Shown: positions 42,293 through 49,813 of the stretch, one piece after another
How positions within the stretch are numbered: the first letter of the stretch is position 1
Layout of the letters: the number at the start of each line of letters is the position of its first letter
NCBI GenBank assembly: GCA_024692685.1
Contig: JAILMJ010000012.1
Coordinates: forward strand, 1 to 51,359
Origin: Clostridia bacterium
GTDB lineage: Bacteria; Bacillota; Clostridia; Oscillospirales; Acutalibacteraceae
Direction of reading: 5' to 3'
DNA length: 51,359 nt
Notes under the pieces: model-generated
Told to the model about the DNA's origin: nothing
What the model saw: the letters and a program-made list of their open reading frames with translations, nothing else
The model's database searches: none
Position numbers and translations under genes: made by a program

Positions 42293-43099
42293 TCAGTCTG
42301 CTTTGCCGGTTACGGAAACGCTGCGGAACTGTCTTCCGGATTCACCGGTTGCAGTTGAAATCAAAGCCGATACCCCGAATACTTCTCCGATTGACCCGGA
42401 GGTAATTACATCGGACGGCGCGCCCTTCAAAGGCTCACGGCCTTTTCTCATCATAAGTGTTTCCGCAGATATTCCCGCCTCTTCAAAGCGGAATGCCTGT
42501 TCAATACTGTGAGTCGCCATAAGAACTGAAATATCTCTTTCGCGTATCAGTGAAAACAGTGTTTCAAGAAATTCATATTCATTTTTAAGGTCAAGCGAAG
42601 CGGTCGGTTCATCAAGAACAATGAGACCTGCATTCTGGGCAAGGGCACGCGCAAGAAGCACAAGTTTGATTTCTCCGCCGGAAAGCGAGGTATACTGACG
42701 TAAGGCAAGCGATTCTATACCGACTGAACTGATAGCCTCATCGGCGAATTTTTCATCATCTGCGCCCGGCTGACCGAAAACTCCGCTGTATGCGCTCCTG
42801 CCCATCAGCACCATTTCCCGAACGGTATATGGGAACATAGGCATATGGGTCTGAGGCAGATAAGAAACAAACCGCGCAAGGTCTTTTCTGCTGAAATCAA
42901 GCACATTTCTGCCTTCAACAGTCACTGCGCCCTGTTGAGGAATATGTAACCCCATAACGCAGTCCAAAAGAGTGGTTTTGCCGGAGCCGTTTGGCCCGAT
43001 GAGGCAAACCGCTTCTCCGCTGTTTATTTCAAACGAAATATTGTTGAGTATGTTTAAGTCTTTATATGAAAAAGAAAGCGAGTCAACTTTGTATTTCAT
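42293..43099 (-). CDS. ABC importer ATPase of the FecCD-type system
   Basis: 268 residues from ATG 43099, which overlaps the permease stop by 4 bases and has GGGGGG upstream; the longer frame is within the permease. Walker A GPNGSGKTTLLD near residue 35, signature LSGGEIKLV near 136 and Walker B LIVLDEPTAS near 156 are all intact. It drives the permease encoded upstream. Confidence 0.9.
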   Translation of the reverse strand: MKYKVDSLSFSYKDLNILNNISFEINSGEAVCLIGPNGSGKTTLLDCVMGLHIPQQGAVTVEGRNVLDFSRKDLARFVSYLPQTHMPMFPYTVREMVLMGRSAYSGVFGQPGADDEKFADEAISSVGIESLALRQYTSLSGGEIKLVLLARALAQNAGLIVLDEPTASLDLKNEYEFLETLFSLIRERDISVLMATHSIEQAFRFEEAGISAETLMMRKGREPLKGAPSDVITSGSIGEVFGVSALISTATGESGRQFRSVSVTGKAD

Positions 43100-44109
43100 G
43101 AAACAGTGCCCCCCTTCTTCTTTTTCAGCAGGTAAACAAAGAAGGGTGAACCTATTACGGCGCAAAGAATACCGATAGGCAGCTCGGATGAGGTCAGACT
43201 TCTGGCAATCAGATCCATAACAATCATAAAACAAGCACCGAGCGAGATACTCACGGGTATGAGTTTTGAATTGTTGTTGCCTATGAGCATACGTCCTATG
43301 TGCGGTATTACAAGACCGACCCAGCCTATTGTGCCGCTGATACAGACTGCGGAAGCGGTTGCAACGGTTGCGCCCGTGATAACAAGAAGCTTATATTTTC
43401 TGACATCCACGCCCAAAGACGCCGCTTCTTTATCACCCATAGACAGCACATTGATTTTCCACCTCGAGAGGAAAACAGCGAGTATTCCGAGGGCCATGGG
43501 GATGACCGCAGTAAGGTGAGAGTAGTTTATTGACGCAAATGAGCCCATAAGCCAGAATGTAATGCCGGGCAACTGGCTGTAAGGGTCAGCAAGGAATTTC
43601 ATAATCGAAATAAGAGCGCTGAAAAACGCGGAAACCATCGCTCCGCCTAAAATCAGGGAAACGGTGGATGTGACCTTTGATACCCTCCCCGCAAACCAGC
43701 TGAGCACAACCGCAAGCAAAGCAAAAGCAAACGAACTGAAATATACCGTCAGCCCGCCGCCGAGGAAAACAATTGCGAGGCATGCGCCGAATCCTGCACC
43801 ATTTGAAACACCGAGTATGCCGGAATTGACAAGAGGATTCCTGAATATACTTTGAAACGCCGCGCCGGAAACCGAAAGGGACGCGCCCACAAAAGCCGCG
43901 GCGATTGCCCTTGGAAGACGAAGCTGCCTGACAACGGTCAGCACAGCCGGGCTTACACTGCCCGGCCTGAGGAGAGCGCTGCACACATTTGCGGGACTGA
44001 CGGAATATCTGCCGAAAAAAAGCGAAACAAATACAAGAAGCAAAGGAGTGGCAATAAGCATAAGAGTCAGAACGGGATTCAGTTTGTTTTTTGTTTTAAC
44101 TTTACGCAT
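43096..44109 (-). CDS. FecCD-type ABC importer permease
   Basis: 337 residues with nine or ten membrane helices and BtuC/FecCD features: LRLPRAIAAAFVGASLSVSG near residue 63, GAAFQSIFRNPLVNSGILG near 82 and GWVGLVIPHIGRMLIG near 265. It moves a metal chelate or corrinoid into the cell. It is the first gene of the seven-gene operon that ends at 38243. GGAGGG lies 6 bases before the ATG. A promoter lies at 44139-44167. Confidence 0.9.
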   Translation of the reverse strand: MRKVKTKNKLNPVLTLMLIATPLLLVFVSLFFGRYSVSPANVCSALLRPGSVSPAVLTVVRQLRLPRAIAAAFVGASLSVSGAAFQSIFRNPLVNSGILGVSNGAGFGACLAIVFLGGGLTVYFSSFAFALLAVVLSWFAGRVSKVTSTVSLILGGAMVSAFFSALISIMKFLADPYSQLPGITFWLMGSFASINYSHLTAVIPMALGILAVFLSRWKINVLSMGDKEAASLGVDVRKYKLLVITGATVATASAVCISGTIGWVGLVIPHIGRMLIGNNNSKLIPVSISLGACFMIVMDLIARSLTSSELPIGILCAVIGSPFFVYLLKKKKGGTVS

Positions 44110-44138
44110 TGCCTGCCCTCCTTCGGTTTATTGAGTTT

Positions 44139-44167
44139 ATTTTACTATACACGGCAAATAATTGCAA
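44139..44167 (-). promoter_or_regulatory. Promoter of the FecCD/TiaS-like operon
   Basis: Minus strand TTGCAA (44167-44162), 17-base spacer, TAAAAT (44144-44139), 30 bases before the start codon. Confidence 0.65.
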
Positions 44168-44214
44168 TCTGCAAATTATAAACTGCGGCGGCAAACGGAC
44201 TCTTCATTTTTTTC

Positions 44215-44243
44215 TTGACAATAAGATAAAAAAGTATAATAAT
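44215..44243 (+). promoter_or_regulatory. Possible promoter of the PilB-type gene
   Basis: TTGACA (44215-44220) then AATAAT (44238-44243) at 17 bases. A perfect TATAAT at 44235-44240 is only 14 bases away, so the exact -10 is unclear. Confidence 0.4.
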
Positions 44244-44301
44244 ATAGGTTACACTGTAATTATAAAACAGATGACCACCTTACAACAGGAGTGTAAAATA
44301 T

Positions 44302-46002
44302 ATGGTTTTTAACAGAGCCGGCAACAATGTAGGCAAAGTCCTCTTAAAAAAGGGAAAAATAACCCAGGAGCAATACGAAGCCGCCATAGCGGAGAGCGAA
44401 AAGAATGACAAGCCTTTATCCGAGACTCTCGTCAGCGGTAAGGTTACTCCCGAGGATATAGCTCAGGCACAGGGAGAAGTTATTCATGTTCCTTTTATGA
44501 GCCTGCGTGCTCTCACCTTACCGCCCGAAATAATAAAACTTGTCAACGGTCAGGTTCTCAGAAGGCACAACGTTGTTCCGATTTCGTTTGCCGGTGAAAG
44601 CACAGATGTGCTCGTGCTTGCGATGTCGAACCCCCTTGATATGGTCGCCATAGACGATATCTCCATCATCACAGGCTGCCAGATAGAGCCCAGAATATCC
44701 ACTCTCGGCGATATCAACCAACTTCTTGATAAATATTACGGCTCTGAAGAGGCGATGACCGCCGCCGAGCAGTATCAGAAGGAAAGAGAAAGCCGCTATG
44801 CCGAGATGGAGGCAAAGGCCGAGAAAGAAGATCAGGATCTCAGCAACGCGCCTATCGTTCAGCTCGTCCGTTCAATTCTTGAGCAGGCGGTCAGACAGAG
44901 AGCTTCCGATATTCATATAGACGCTCACGAAACTCAAGTTGTGGTTCGTTTCCGTATAGACGGTGTTCTTAAAAATATAATGTCCTATGATATAAACCTT
45001 CTGCCCGTTATCGTTACCCGTATCAAAATTATCGGCGGAATGGACATTTCCGAAAAGCGTAAAGCACAGGACGGCCGTATCACAATCGACGTTGACCGCA
45101 CTGAATACGACATCCGTGTATCCATACTTCCCACCTCATACGGCGAGAAAGTGGTTATGCGTCTTGCCAACACGGTTGCTCTTACCCGTACCAAAGCACA
45201 GCTCGGTATGAGAGAGCAGGAGCTTAAGGTTTTTGACCATATTCTTTCAAACCCCAACGGTATTATCCTTGTTACCGGACCCACAGGTTCCGGTAAATCA
45301 ACAACGCTTTACACCGCCTTGTCCGCTCTTAACGATGAATCGGTTAACATAATCACAGTTGAAGACCCTGTCGAAGCAAACATATCCGGTATTAACCAGG
45401 TGCAGGTTAACGTCAAGGCGAATCTTACATTCGCAACTGCCCTGAGGGCTATCCTTCGTCAGGACCCCGATATAATCATGATCGGTGAGATCCGTGACTA
45501 TGAAACGGCATCAATCGCCGTTCAGGCATCTATCACCGGCCACTTGGTTGTTTCCACACTCCATACAAACTCTTCGGCTGCAACAGTATCGAGACTTCTT
45601 GATATGGGCGTCGAATCCTATCTTATTGCCGACTCGGTTGTCGGTATCATAGCCCAGCGACTTGTCAGAAAACTCTGCCCGCATTGCAAAAAGCCCAGAG
45701 AGGCAACGAGAGATGAAAAAGAAATCCTCGGCGTAGACCCCGACCAGCCGCTCACAATTTACGAACCCGGCGGATGCCCGATGTGCTCCGAAACCGGATT
45801 CTACGGCAGAACCGGTGTTTACGAAATCATGGAAATGAATTCTGAATTGAAACACCTTGTTACCATAAAAGCAAACACAAACGATATTAAAAACTGCGCT
45901 CTTAAAAGCGGAATGAACACCTTGAGAATGTCTGCTGCAAAGTATGTTGTTGAGGGTGTTACAACGATGAAAGAGCTTTTCAAAGTATCCTTCGAGGGAT
46001 AA
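44302..46002 (+). CDS. pilB: PilB/GspE-type assembly ATPase
   Basis: 566 residues, full length for the type IV pilus/type II secretion assembly ATPase. The N-terminal domain (about 1-170) is of the T2SSE kind. It has Walker A GPTGSGKST (326-334), an Asp-box ILRQDPDIIMIGEIRD, HLVVSTLHTN, and a zinc site of two CxxC pairs (CPHC and CPMC, near 460 and 493). It would hydrolyse ATP to extend a pilus or pseudopilus. No pilC, pilin or prepilin peptidase gene is nearby in this window. GGAG lies 12 bases upstream, a rather long gap, but the homology begins here. Confidence 0.92.
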   Translation: MVFNRAGNNVGKVLLKKGKITQEQYEAAIAESEKNDKPLSETLVSGKVTPEDIAQAQGEVIHVPFMSLRALTLPPEIIKLVNGQVLRRHNVVPISFAGESTDVLVLAMSNPLDMVAIDDISIITGCQIEPRISTLGDINQLLDKYYGSEEAMTAAEQYQKERESRYAEMEAKAEKEDQDLSNAPIVQLVRSILEQAVRQRASDIHIDAHETQVVVRFRIDGVLKNIMSYDINLLPVIVTRIKIIGGMDISEKRKAQDGRITIDVDRTEYDIRVSILPTSYGEKVVMRLANTVALTRTKAQLGMREQELKVFDHILSNPNGIILVTGPTGSGKSTTLYTALSALNDESVNIITVEDPVEANISGINQVQVNVKANLTFATALRAILRQDPDIIMIGEIRDYETASIAVQASITGHLVVSTLHTNSSAATVSRLLDMGVESYLIADSVVGIIAQRLVRKLCPHCKKPREATRDEKEILGVDPDQPLTIYEPGGCPMCSETGFYGRTGVYEIMEMNSELKHLVTIKANTNDIKNCALKSGMNTLRMSAAKYVVEGVTTMKELFKVSFEG

Positions 46003-46021
46003 GCATTGCGATAATAAGCAT

Positions 46022-46053
46022 CTATGCGGACCGTAAAAAGTCCGCATAGCTTT
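46022..46053 (+). terminator. Terminator of the PilB-type gene
   Basis: Perfect arms CTATGCGGAC (46022-46031) and GTCCGCATAG (46040-46049) followed by CTTTTC. Confidence 0.85.
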
Positions 46054-46156
46054 TCACACATATTAATACACCTGTCAATAAATTTATTTCTGAAATCGGC
46101 ATAAAAAGATTGACAAAAGGCAAACAATTTGATAATATGTACAAGTCCACAAAAAA

Positions 46157-46233
46157 GGGCCATTAGCTCAGTTGGTTAGAGCACTCTTCTCATAACCGAA
46201 TGGTCCGGGGTTCGAGTCCCTGATGGCCCACCA
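46157..46233 (+). tRNA. tRNA with CAT anticodon (Met or Ile2), mismatched anticodon stem
   Basis: A 77-base cloverleaf including encoded CCA. The acceptor stem GGGCCAT/ATGGCCC is perfect, the D stem GCTC/GAGC is perfect and the T stem CGGGG/CCCTG pairs with one G-U. The anticodon loop CTCATAA gives CAT. However, the anticodon stem reads CTCTT against CCGAA: only two of five pairs form (27-43, 30-40 and 31-39 fail). It resembles clostridial elongator tRNA-Met, but identity versus tRNA-Ile2 cannot be settled from sequence alone. It may be a decaying or altered copy. Confidence 0.75.
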
Positions 46234-46239
46234 TTCTTT

Positions 46240-46315
46240 AGGGGTATAGCTCAGTTGGTAGAGCAGCGGTCTCCAAAACCGCGTGCCGAGGGTTCAAGTC
46301 CTTCTGCCCCTGCCA
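46240..46315 (+). tRNA. tRNA-Trp (CCA)
   Basis: A 76-base cloverleaf with encoded CCA. The acceptor stem AGGGGTA/TGCCCCT is fully paired with one G-U, the anticodon stem GCGGT/ACCGC is perfect, the loop CTCCAAA has anticodon CCA, and the T loop is TTCAAGT. It follows the CAT tRNA by six bases, so both are cotranscribed. Confidence 0.95.
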
Positions 46316-46321
46316 ATCGTG

Positions 46322-46357
46322 TCCCGAAAGCCTTGAAAAATAAGGCTTTCGGGATTT
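46322..46357 (+). terminator. Terminator of the tRNA operon
   Basis: Perfect 13-base arms (46322-46334 and 46342-46354) around an AT-rich loop, followed by TTT. Confidence 0.85.
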
Positions 46358-46400
46358 GCATTAATGGCTTTAGCCAGTTGAGTGCGGGACGCACGAAACA

Positions 46401-47098
46401 GACAACCACCCGCTATGCGGGTGGGAAATAAATAGTTATACAAAAAACTCTCCAATCTGGTACAATAAAGGATGTTCAGGCCTTATTGCAAAAGGAAAGG
46501 AGAGTTTTATGGCAAATAAGTATAATAGCTTATCACACACGAAATGGTTATGCAAATATCATATAGTAATCGTACCAAAATATAGGCGAAAAGTCATATA
46601 CAAAGAGTACAGAAAAGACTTGCAGGAAATAATACGAACATTATGTAAGTACAAAGGTGTAGAAATAATTGAAGGGCATATGATGCCGGATCATGTACAT
46701 CTGCTATTAAGTATACCACCAAAAACGAGCGTGTCAAGTTTCATGGGGTATCTTAAAGGAAAAAGTGCACTTATGATGTTTGACAAGCATGCGAATTTGA
46801 AGTACAAGTTTGGCAATCGGCACTTTTGGGCAGAAGGATATTATGTTTCAACAGTAGGGTTGAATGAATCTACAATCAGAAAATACATTCAAGAGCAAGA
46901 AAAAGCAGATATTGCGCTGGATAAGATGAGTGTAAAGGAATACGAAGATCCTTTTGCTAAATAAACCCCTTCAGGGGTATGCCAAAGCGGCAAATGCAAT
47001 AAGGCTTGAACATAGTGAAAGCCCGCGCCTTGAGACGCGGGCAAGTAACAGTGGCTTTTAGCCCTAGAGCAAACCACCCGTTTAACGGGTGGTTATGA
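46401..47098 (+). mobile_element. IS200-type insertion sequence
   Basis: A single transposase gene is flanked by short hairpins typical of this group: CCACCCGC/GCGGGTGG at 46406-46424 on the left and AACCACCCGT/ACGGGTGGTT at 47072-47094 on the right, the two ends sharing the ACCACCCG core. Another hairpin (GCCCGCG...CGCGGGC, near 47021-47042) lies before the right end. There is no tnpB. Exact borders are estimates, since IS200 elements leave no target duplication. Confidence 0.75.
46509..46964 (+). CDS. tnpA: IS200/IS605-family Y1 transposase TnpA
   Basis: 151 residues, the normal length. The HUH motif is His62-Val-His64 (PDHVHLLLSIPP) and the catalytic tyrosine is Tyr126 (IRKYIQEQ). It cuts and joins single-stranded DNA at the hairpin ends. 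GGAAAGGAG lies 7 bases upstream. All key residues are present, so the element may be active. Confidence 0.95.
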   Translation: MANKYNSLSHTKWLCKYHIVIVPKYRRKVIYKEYRKDLQEIIRTLCKYKGVEIIEGHMMPDHVHLLLSIPPKTSVSSFMGYLKGKSALMMFDKHANLKYKFGNRHFWAEGYYVSTVGLNESTIRKYIQEQEKADIALDKMSVKEYEDPFAK

Positions 47099-47116
47099 TT
47101 TTCCCTCATTTATTTT

Positions 47117-47161
47117 TGTCTAACACTTTTTGGGGGTTTGTCTAACACTTGTCTAACACTT
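47117..47161 (+). repeat. Three direct repeats next to the integrase gene
   Basis: TGTCTAACACTT occurs at 47117-47128, 47139-47150 and 47150-47161 (adjacent copies share a T). Start-to-start spacing is 22 and 11 bases, so all face the same side of the helix. Their position just beyond the integrase stop, at the likely element end, suggests arm-type integrase or excisionase binding sites. Confidence 0.75.
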
Positions 47162-47181
47162 TTTCAAAGCCGCATAAATAA

Positions 47182-48477
47182 TTACGCTGTGTTGGGGTTC
47201 AGTTGCACGATTTTATTTCGTGTTATCTGAGCCCCGATTTTGTTATTTTCCTCCGCTTCGTCCTTAAGTCTGACGCTGCTGTTTTCTTTTGCCAGGTTAT
47301 CTGTCAAAATTTCTTTTTCGGCGTCTTTTTGCCTGTCGAGTATGTTCAGGGCATCGGCGATTGCTTTTTTCGACGATTTATCGACATGGCCGTAATATCT
47401 CAGCGTGGTTTCCGCGCTGCTGTGACCGAGCCACTCCTGAACCTGAACTACCGAGAAGCCTGCGTTAAGAAGATTACTCGCCGCAGAATGCCTTAAATCA
47501 TGAAAGCGGATGTGAGGCAGTGTGCTGTGTTCGACAATTGAATGAAATATGCGTGTCAGATAGTTGGGGCTGATTACTTCTCCGTCGGGCATCGTACATA
47601 CATAATCATTTTCGATGTAGTAGTTCCCGAGCAATTCTCTGCGCTGTGATTGTAAAGCTATCTGATTCTTTAAAAGATCATACGCTTTGTCTGTCATCGG
47701 AAGTGTACGGTAACTGCTTTCGGTTTTTGTAGTGTCGGTGTAGTTTCCGCCGACTTGCTGCTGAAGCGTTTCGCTGATTGTGATTGTACGGTTTACAAAA
47801 TCAACGCATTTCCATTTCAGCCCCAGAACCTCACTTCTTCTGAATCCGTAAATTGCGCTGAGTCTTACGGGAAGCTCGACGGGATTGTTTTCAAACAGAA
47901 TAAGCAGCTGGTCAATCTGTTCCGCGTTGCAGAATTCGGGCTTGAATTTTTCCTGCTTAGGCAGTCTTGCCGCCGTTGCAGGGTTTGCCGGGATAAGTCC
48001 CTTCCTCGCAGCATCGGAAAGAGCCCTGCTGATATTCTGATGATGGTGACGGATGGTTGTCGGAGAAAGGGCGGAACCCGTTACAAGATTCGATTCGGGT
48101 CTCAGCTTGGAATAGTAATAGTCTTCAAGGTCCATCGCGGTCAATTCGTCTAATTTGATTTTGTGCTCTTTGAAATACGGAATAATATGGTTTTCCATAT
48201 TTCTGCGGTAACCGCGGTATGTGTTCTGCCTTATATCGCGGTCGGCTGTTTCGAGCCATTCTTCAAAATAGGCTGCGACATCGATGCTGTCCCTGCGCAC
48301 CTTGGTATCGCTGAATTTTTTTATCTGTTCAGCAAGAAATTCCTCGGCTTCGCGTTTTTTACCCTTGAGAGTAATACCCGTGCTGATCCATTTCTGGTAT
48401 CTTTTTCCGTTCTCATCCTTCAAATTCAACACAGCATAATATTTGCCGTGCTTTTTCTGAAGATTACCTGTAATCAA
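47182..48477 (-). CDS. int: Tyrosine recombinase/integrase
   Basis: 431 residues. It has an N-terminal arm-binding domain, a SAM-like core-binding domain (about 65-175), and a catalytic domain. Catalytic residues visible are Arg in YGFRRSEVLGL near 215, HDLRHSAASNLL near 325, LGHSS near 348 and Tyr in YYGHVD near 360. A long acidic and polar C-terminal tail (about 375-431) is extra. The start appears to be TTG 48477, with AAAGGAGG 12 bases upstream. It would integrate and excise the element with help from the small protein encoded upstream. Confidence 0.93.
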   Translation of the reverse strand: MITGNLQKKHGKYYAVLNLKDENGKRYQKWISTGITLKGKKREAEEFLAEQIKKFSDTKVRRDSIDVAAYFEEWLETADRDIRQNTYRGYRRNMENHIIPYFKEHKIKLDELTAMDLEDYYYSKLRPESNLVTGSALSPTTIRHHHQNISRALSDAARKGLIPANPATAARLPKQEKFKPEFCNAEQIDQLLILFENNPVELPVRLSAIYGFRRSEVLGLKWKCVDFVNRTITISETLQQQVGGNYTDTTKTESSYRTLPMTDKAYDLLKNQIALQSQRRELLGNYYIENDYVCTMPDGEVISPNYLTRIFHSIVEHSTLPHIRFHDLRHSAASNLLNAGFSVVQVQEWLGHSSAETTLRYYGHVDKSSKKAIADALNILDRQKDAEKEILTDNLAKENSSVRLKDEAEENNKIGAQITRNKIVQLNPNTA

Positions 48478-48508
48478 TTAATCTAAAACCTCCTTTGATT
48501 ACGATAAT

Positions 48509-48540
48509 CACTCCATATAACTATTATATTATATGGAGTG
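48509..48540. repeat. Perfect inverted repeat between xis and int
   Basis: Arms of 12 bases, CACTCCATATAA (48509-48520) and TTATATGGAGTG (48529-48540), around 8 bases. It lies 32 bases upstream of the integrase start, between its ribosome site and the excisionase gene. It could be an operator or a transcript hairpin controlling int. Confidence 0.8.
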
Positions 48541-48567
48541 ACCGTTTTTCAAGTATATTCATTTCAT

Positions 48568-48759
48568 TTAGCAAGCTGTTTCGATAAACTCGATTACGCT
48601 TTTCTTAGGAATAATATATTTTTTACCGACCTTGATTGTTTTAATAAGGCCGTCCTTAAGCATTGAGTATGCTGAGTTTCTGCCGATATGAAGCATTTCC
48701 ATTAACTGCTCGATGGTCAAAATATCGGGATACTCTCTGAAACAATCAGAGTTATTCAT
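48568..48759 (-). CDS. Excisionase-like helix-turn-helix protein
   Basis: 63 residues with a MerR-like winged helix (ILTIEQLMEMLHIGRNSAY, then SMLKDGLIKTIKVGKKYIIP), the form of excisionase-family DNA-binding proteins. GGAGG lies 8 bases before the ATG; the gene starts 1 base after the relaxase stop and ends 90 bases before int. It probably directs the integrase towards excision. Confidence 0.85.
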   Translation of the reverse strand: MNNSDCFREYPDILTIEQLMEMLHIGRNSAYSMLKDGLIKTIKVGKKYIIPKKSVIEFIETAC

Positions 48760-48760
48760 C

Positions 48761-49705
48761 TTATCCTCCTCTCTCCGGCAGAGAATGAATCTGCTCGGAT
48801 TTGTAGTTATACCGTCTTATGACATCTTCGGGAATATTGGCGAGAACTTTCAAAGCCTCCTCATATTCCATTCTCTGTTTACCCATCTGAAGCCTGGTTT
48901 CCATGCTGATTTTGCTGTCGTTCTGAAGCTTCTTGTTTTCTTTTTTCAGAGCGTCAAATGAATCGGCATAGATTTTGACCTCGGAGGCATATTCTTTGTA
49001 TTCCTTTTCATACTTTTTTATCAGCTTTTCGAGTTCTGCTTTCTTTTCCTTCATATTGAATACAGAAAGTGAATCGATGCAGTCGATAATCTTTTTGTGT
49101 TTCTTTGAAAGATTGATACCCTTCTTGAAAAGCTGAGTGGGAATGTAGGTTCTGCCGGTGGCATCGCTGCTCTTGCCTCTGTTGAGTTCGGCAAACTCGG
49201 CGCTCATGTATTTGTGGTATTCATCCTGCCACTTGATGAGATCCTTTTTGTTGCCGATAATTTCTTTGGCGCAAAGTCTGCCGTCTTTGGTTATCGGGCA
49301 GAAATCAAGATGCATATGCGGTGTTTTTTCATCGTAATGAATTACAGCCGATATGATTCTGTCGGCGCCGACCTTCTTTTTGTAAAAGTCCAGCGCGCGC
49401 TCGAAGAATCTGTCGGTGTCCTTCTTGCTCATCTTTGTGAAAAAATCGGGGCTTGCAGTTATTACGGTTTCAACCATATATACGCTGTCCTTTCTGGTAC
49501 GGCACCCGAATTTCTCAATCAGCGCCTTGCAGAGGTTTCTGTAAGTGTCGGTAGGCTTAACAAGATGCACATTATCTTTGCTCTTTTCCTTCTTAATATC
49601 GGGATTTGACTTGTATTCCGATTTGGTTCTTTCGTTGTGAGCTTCGATACCGCCGCATCCTGCAGCCTTAAGTTTCATAAAGCGCATTATCGCGTATTTT
49701 GCCAC
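48761..49705 (-). CDS. MobV-family relaxase (Pre/Mob)
   Basis: 314 residues, somewhat shorter than many Pre/Mob proteins. The relaxase motif HYDEKTPHMH (His123, His130, His132) is the MobV metal-binding triad; N-terminal AIMRFMKLKAAGCGGIEAHN and EAHNERTK match the first conserved block, where the nicking histidine or tyrosine lies. The C-terminal third is a long coiled coil (about 215-285). It nicks oriT and pilots the DNA strand in mobilisation. A 15-base inverted repeat lies directly upstream, the usual oriT position in this family. Confidence 0.9.
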   Translation of the reverse strand: MAKYAIMRFMKLKAAGCGGIEAHNERTKSEYKSNPDIKKEKSKDNVHLVKPTDTYRNLCKALIEKFGCRTRKDSVYMVETVITASPDFFTKMSKKDTDRFFERALDFYKKKVGADRIISAVIHYDEKTPHMHLDFCPITKDGRLCAKEIIGNKKDLIKWQDEYHKYMSAEFAELNRGKSSDATGRTYIPTQLFKKGINLSKKHKKIIDCIDSLSVFNMKEKKAELEKLIKKYEKEYKEYASEVKIYADSFDALKKENKKLQNDSKISMETRLQMGKQRMEYEEALKVLANIPEDVIRRYNYKSEQIHSLPERGG

Positions 49706-49746
49706 AAAATCATCTCCTTAAAAAAATATTGACTGGAGTTCGAAAA

Positions 49747-49789
49747 CGGATGTACCGGTGTCCCACCTACGGGTACACCGGTACATCCG
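49747..49789. other. Candidate oriT hairpin upstream of mobV
   Basis: Perfect arms of 15 bases (49747-49761 and 49775-49789, CGGATGTACCGGTGT and its complement) extend by CCC/GGG around an ACCTAC loop with one bulged T. It lies 42 bases upstream of the relaxase start, where MobV elements keep their origin of transfer. It could also be a replication or terminator structure. Confidence 0.5.
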
Positions 49790-49813
49790 ATTCTTAAGTC
49801 CGTGTGAAAATTT

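Noticed and set aside
44215-44240. TTGACA plus TATAAT at 14 bases as a standard promoter for the PilB-type gene
   Set aside because: The spacing is too short for sigma-A; only a weaker -10 at 17 bases fits.
46401-47098. IS605-type element with a TnpB nuclease
   Set aside because: Only tnpA is present; the DNA up to the right hairpin is too short for tnpB and carries no RuvC-like frame.
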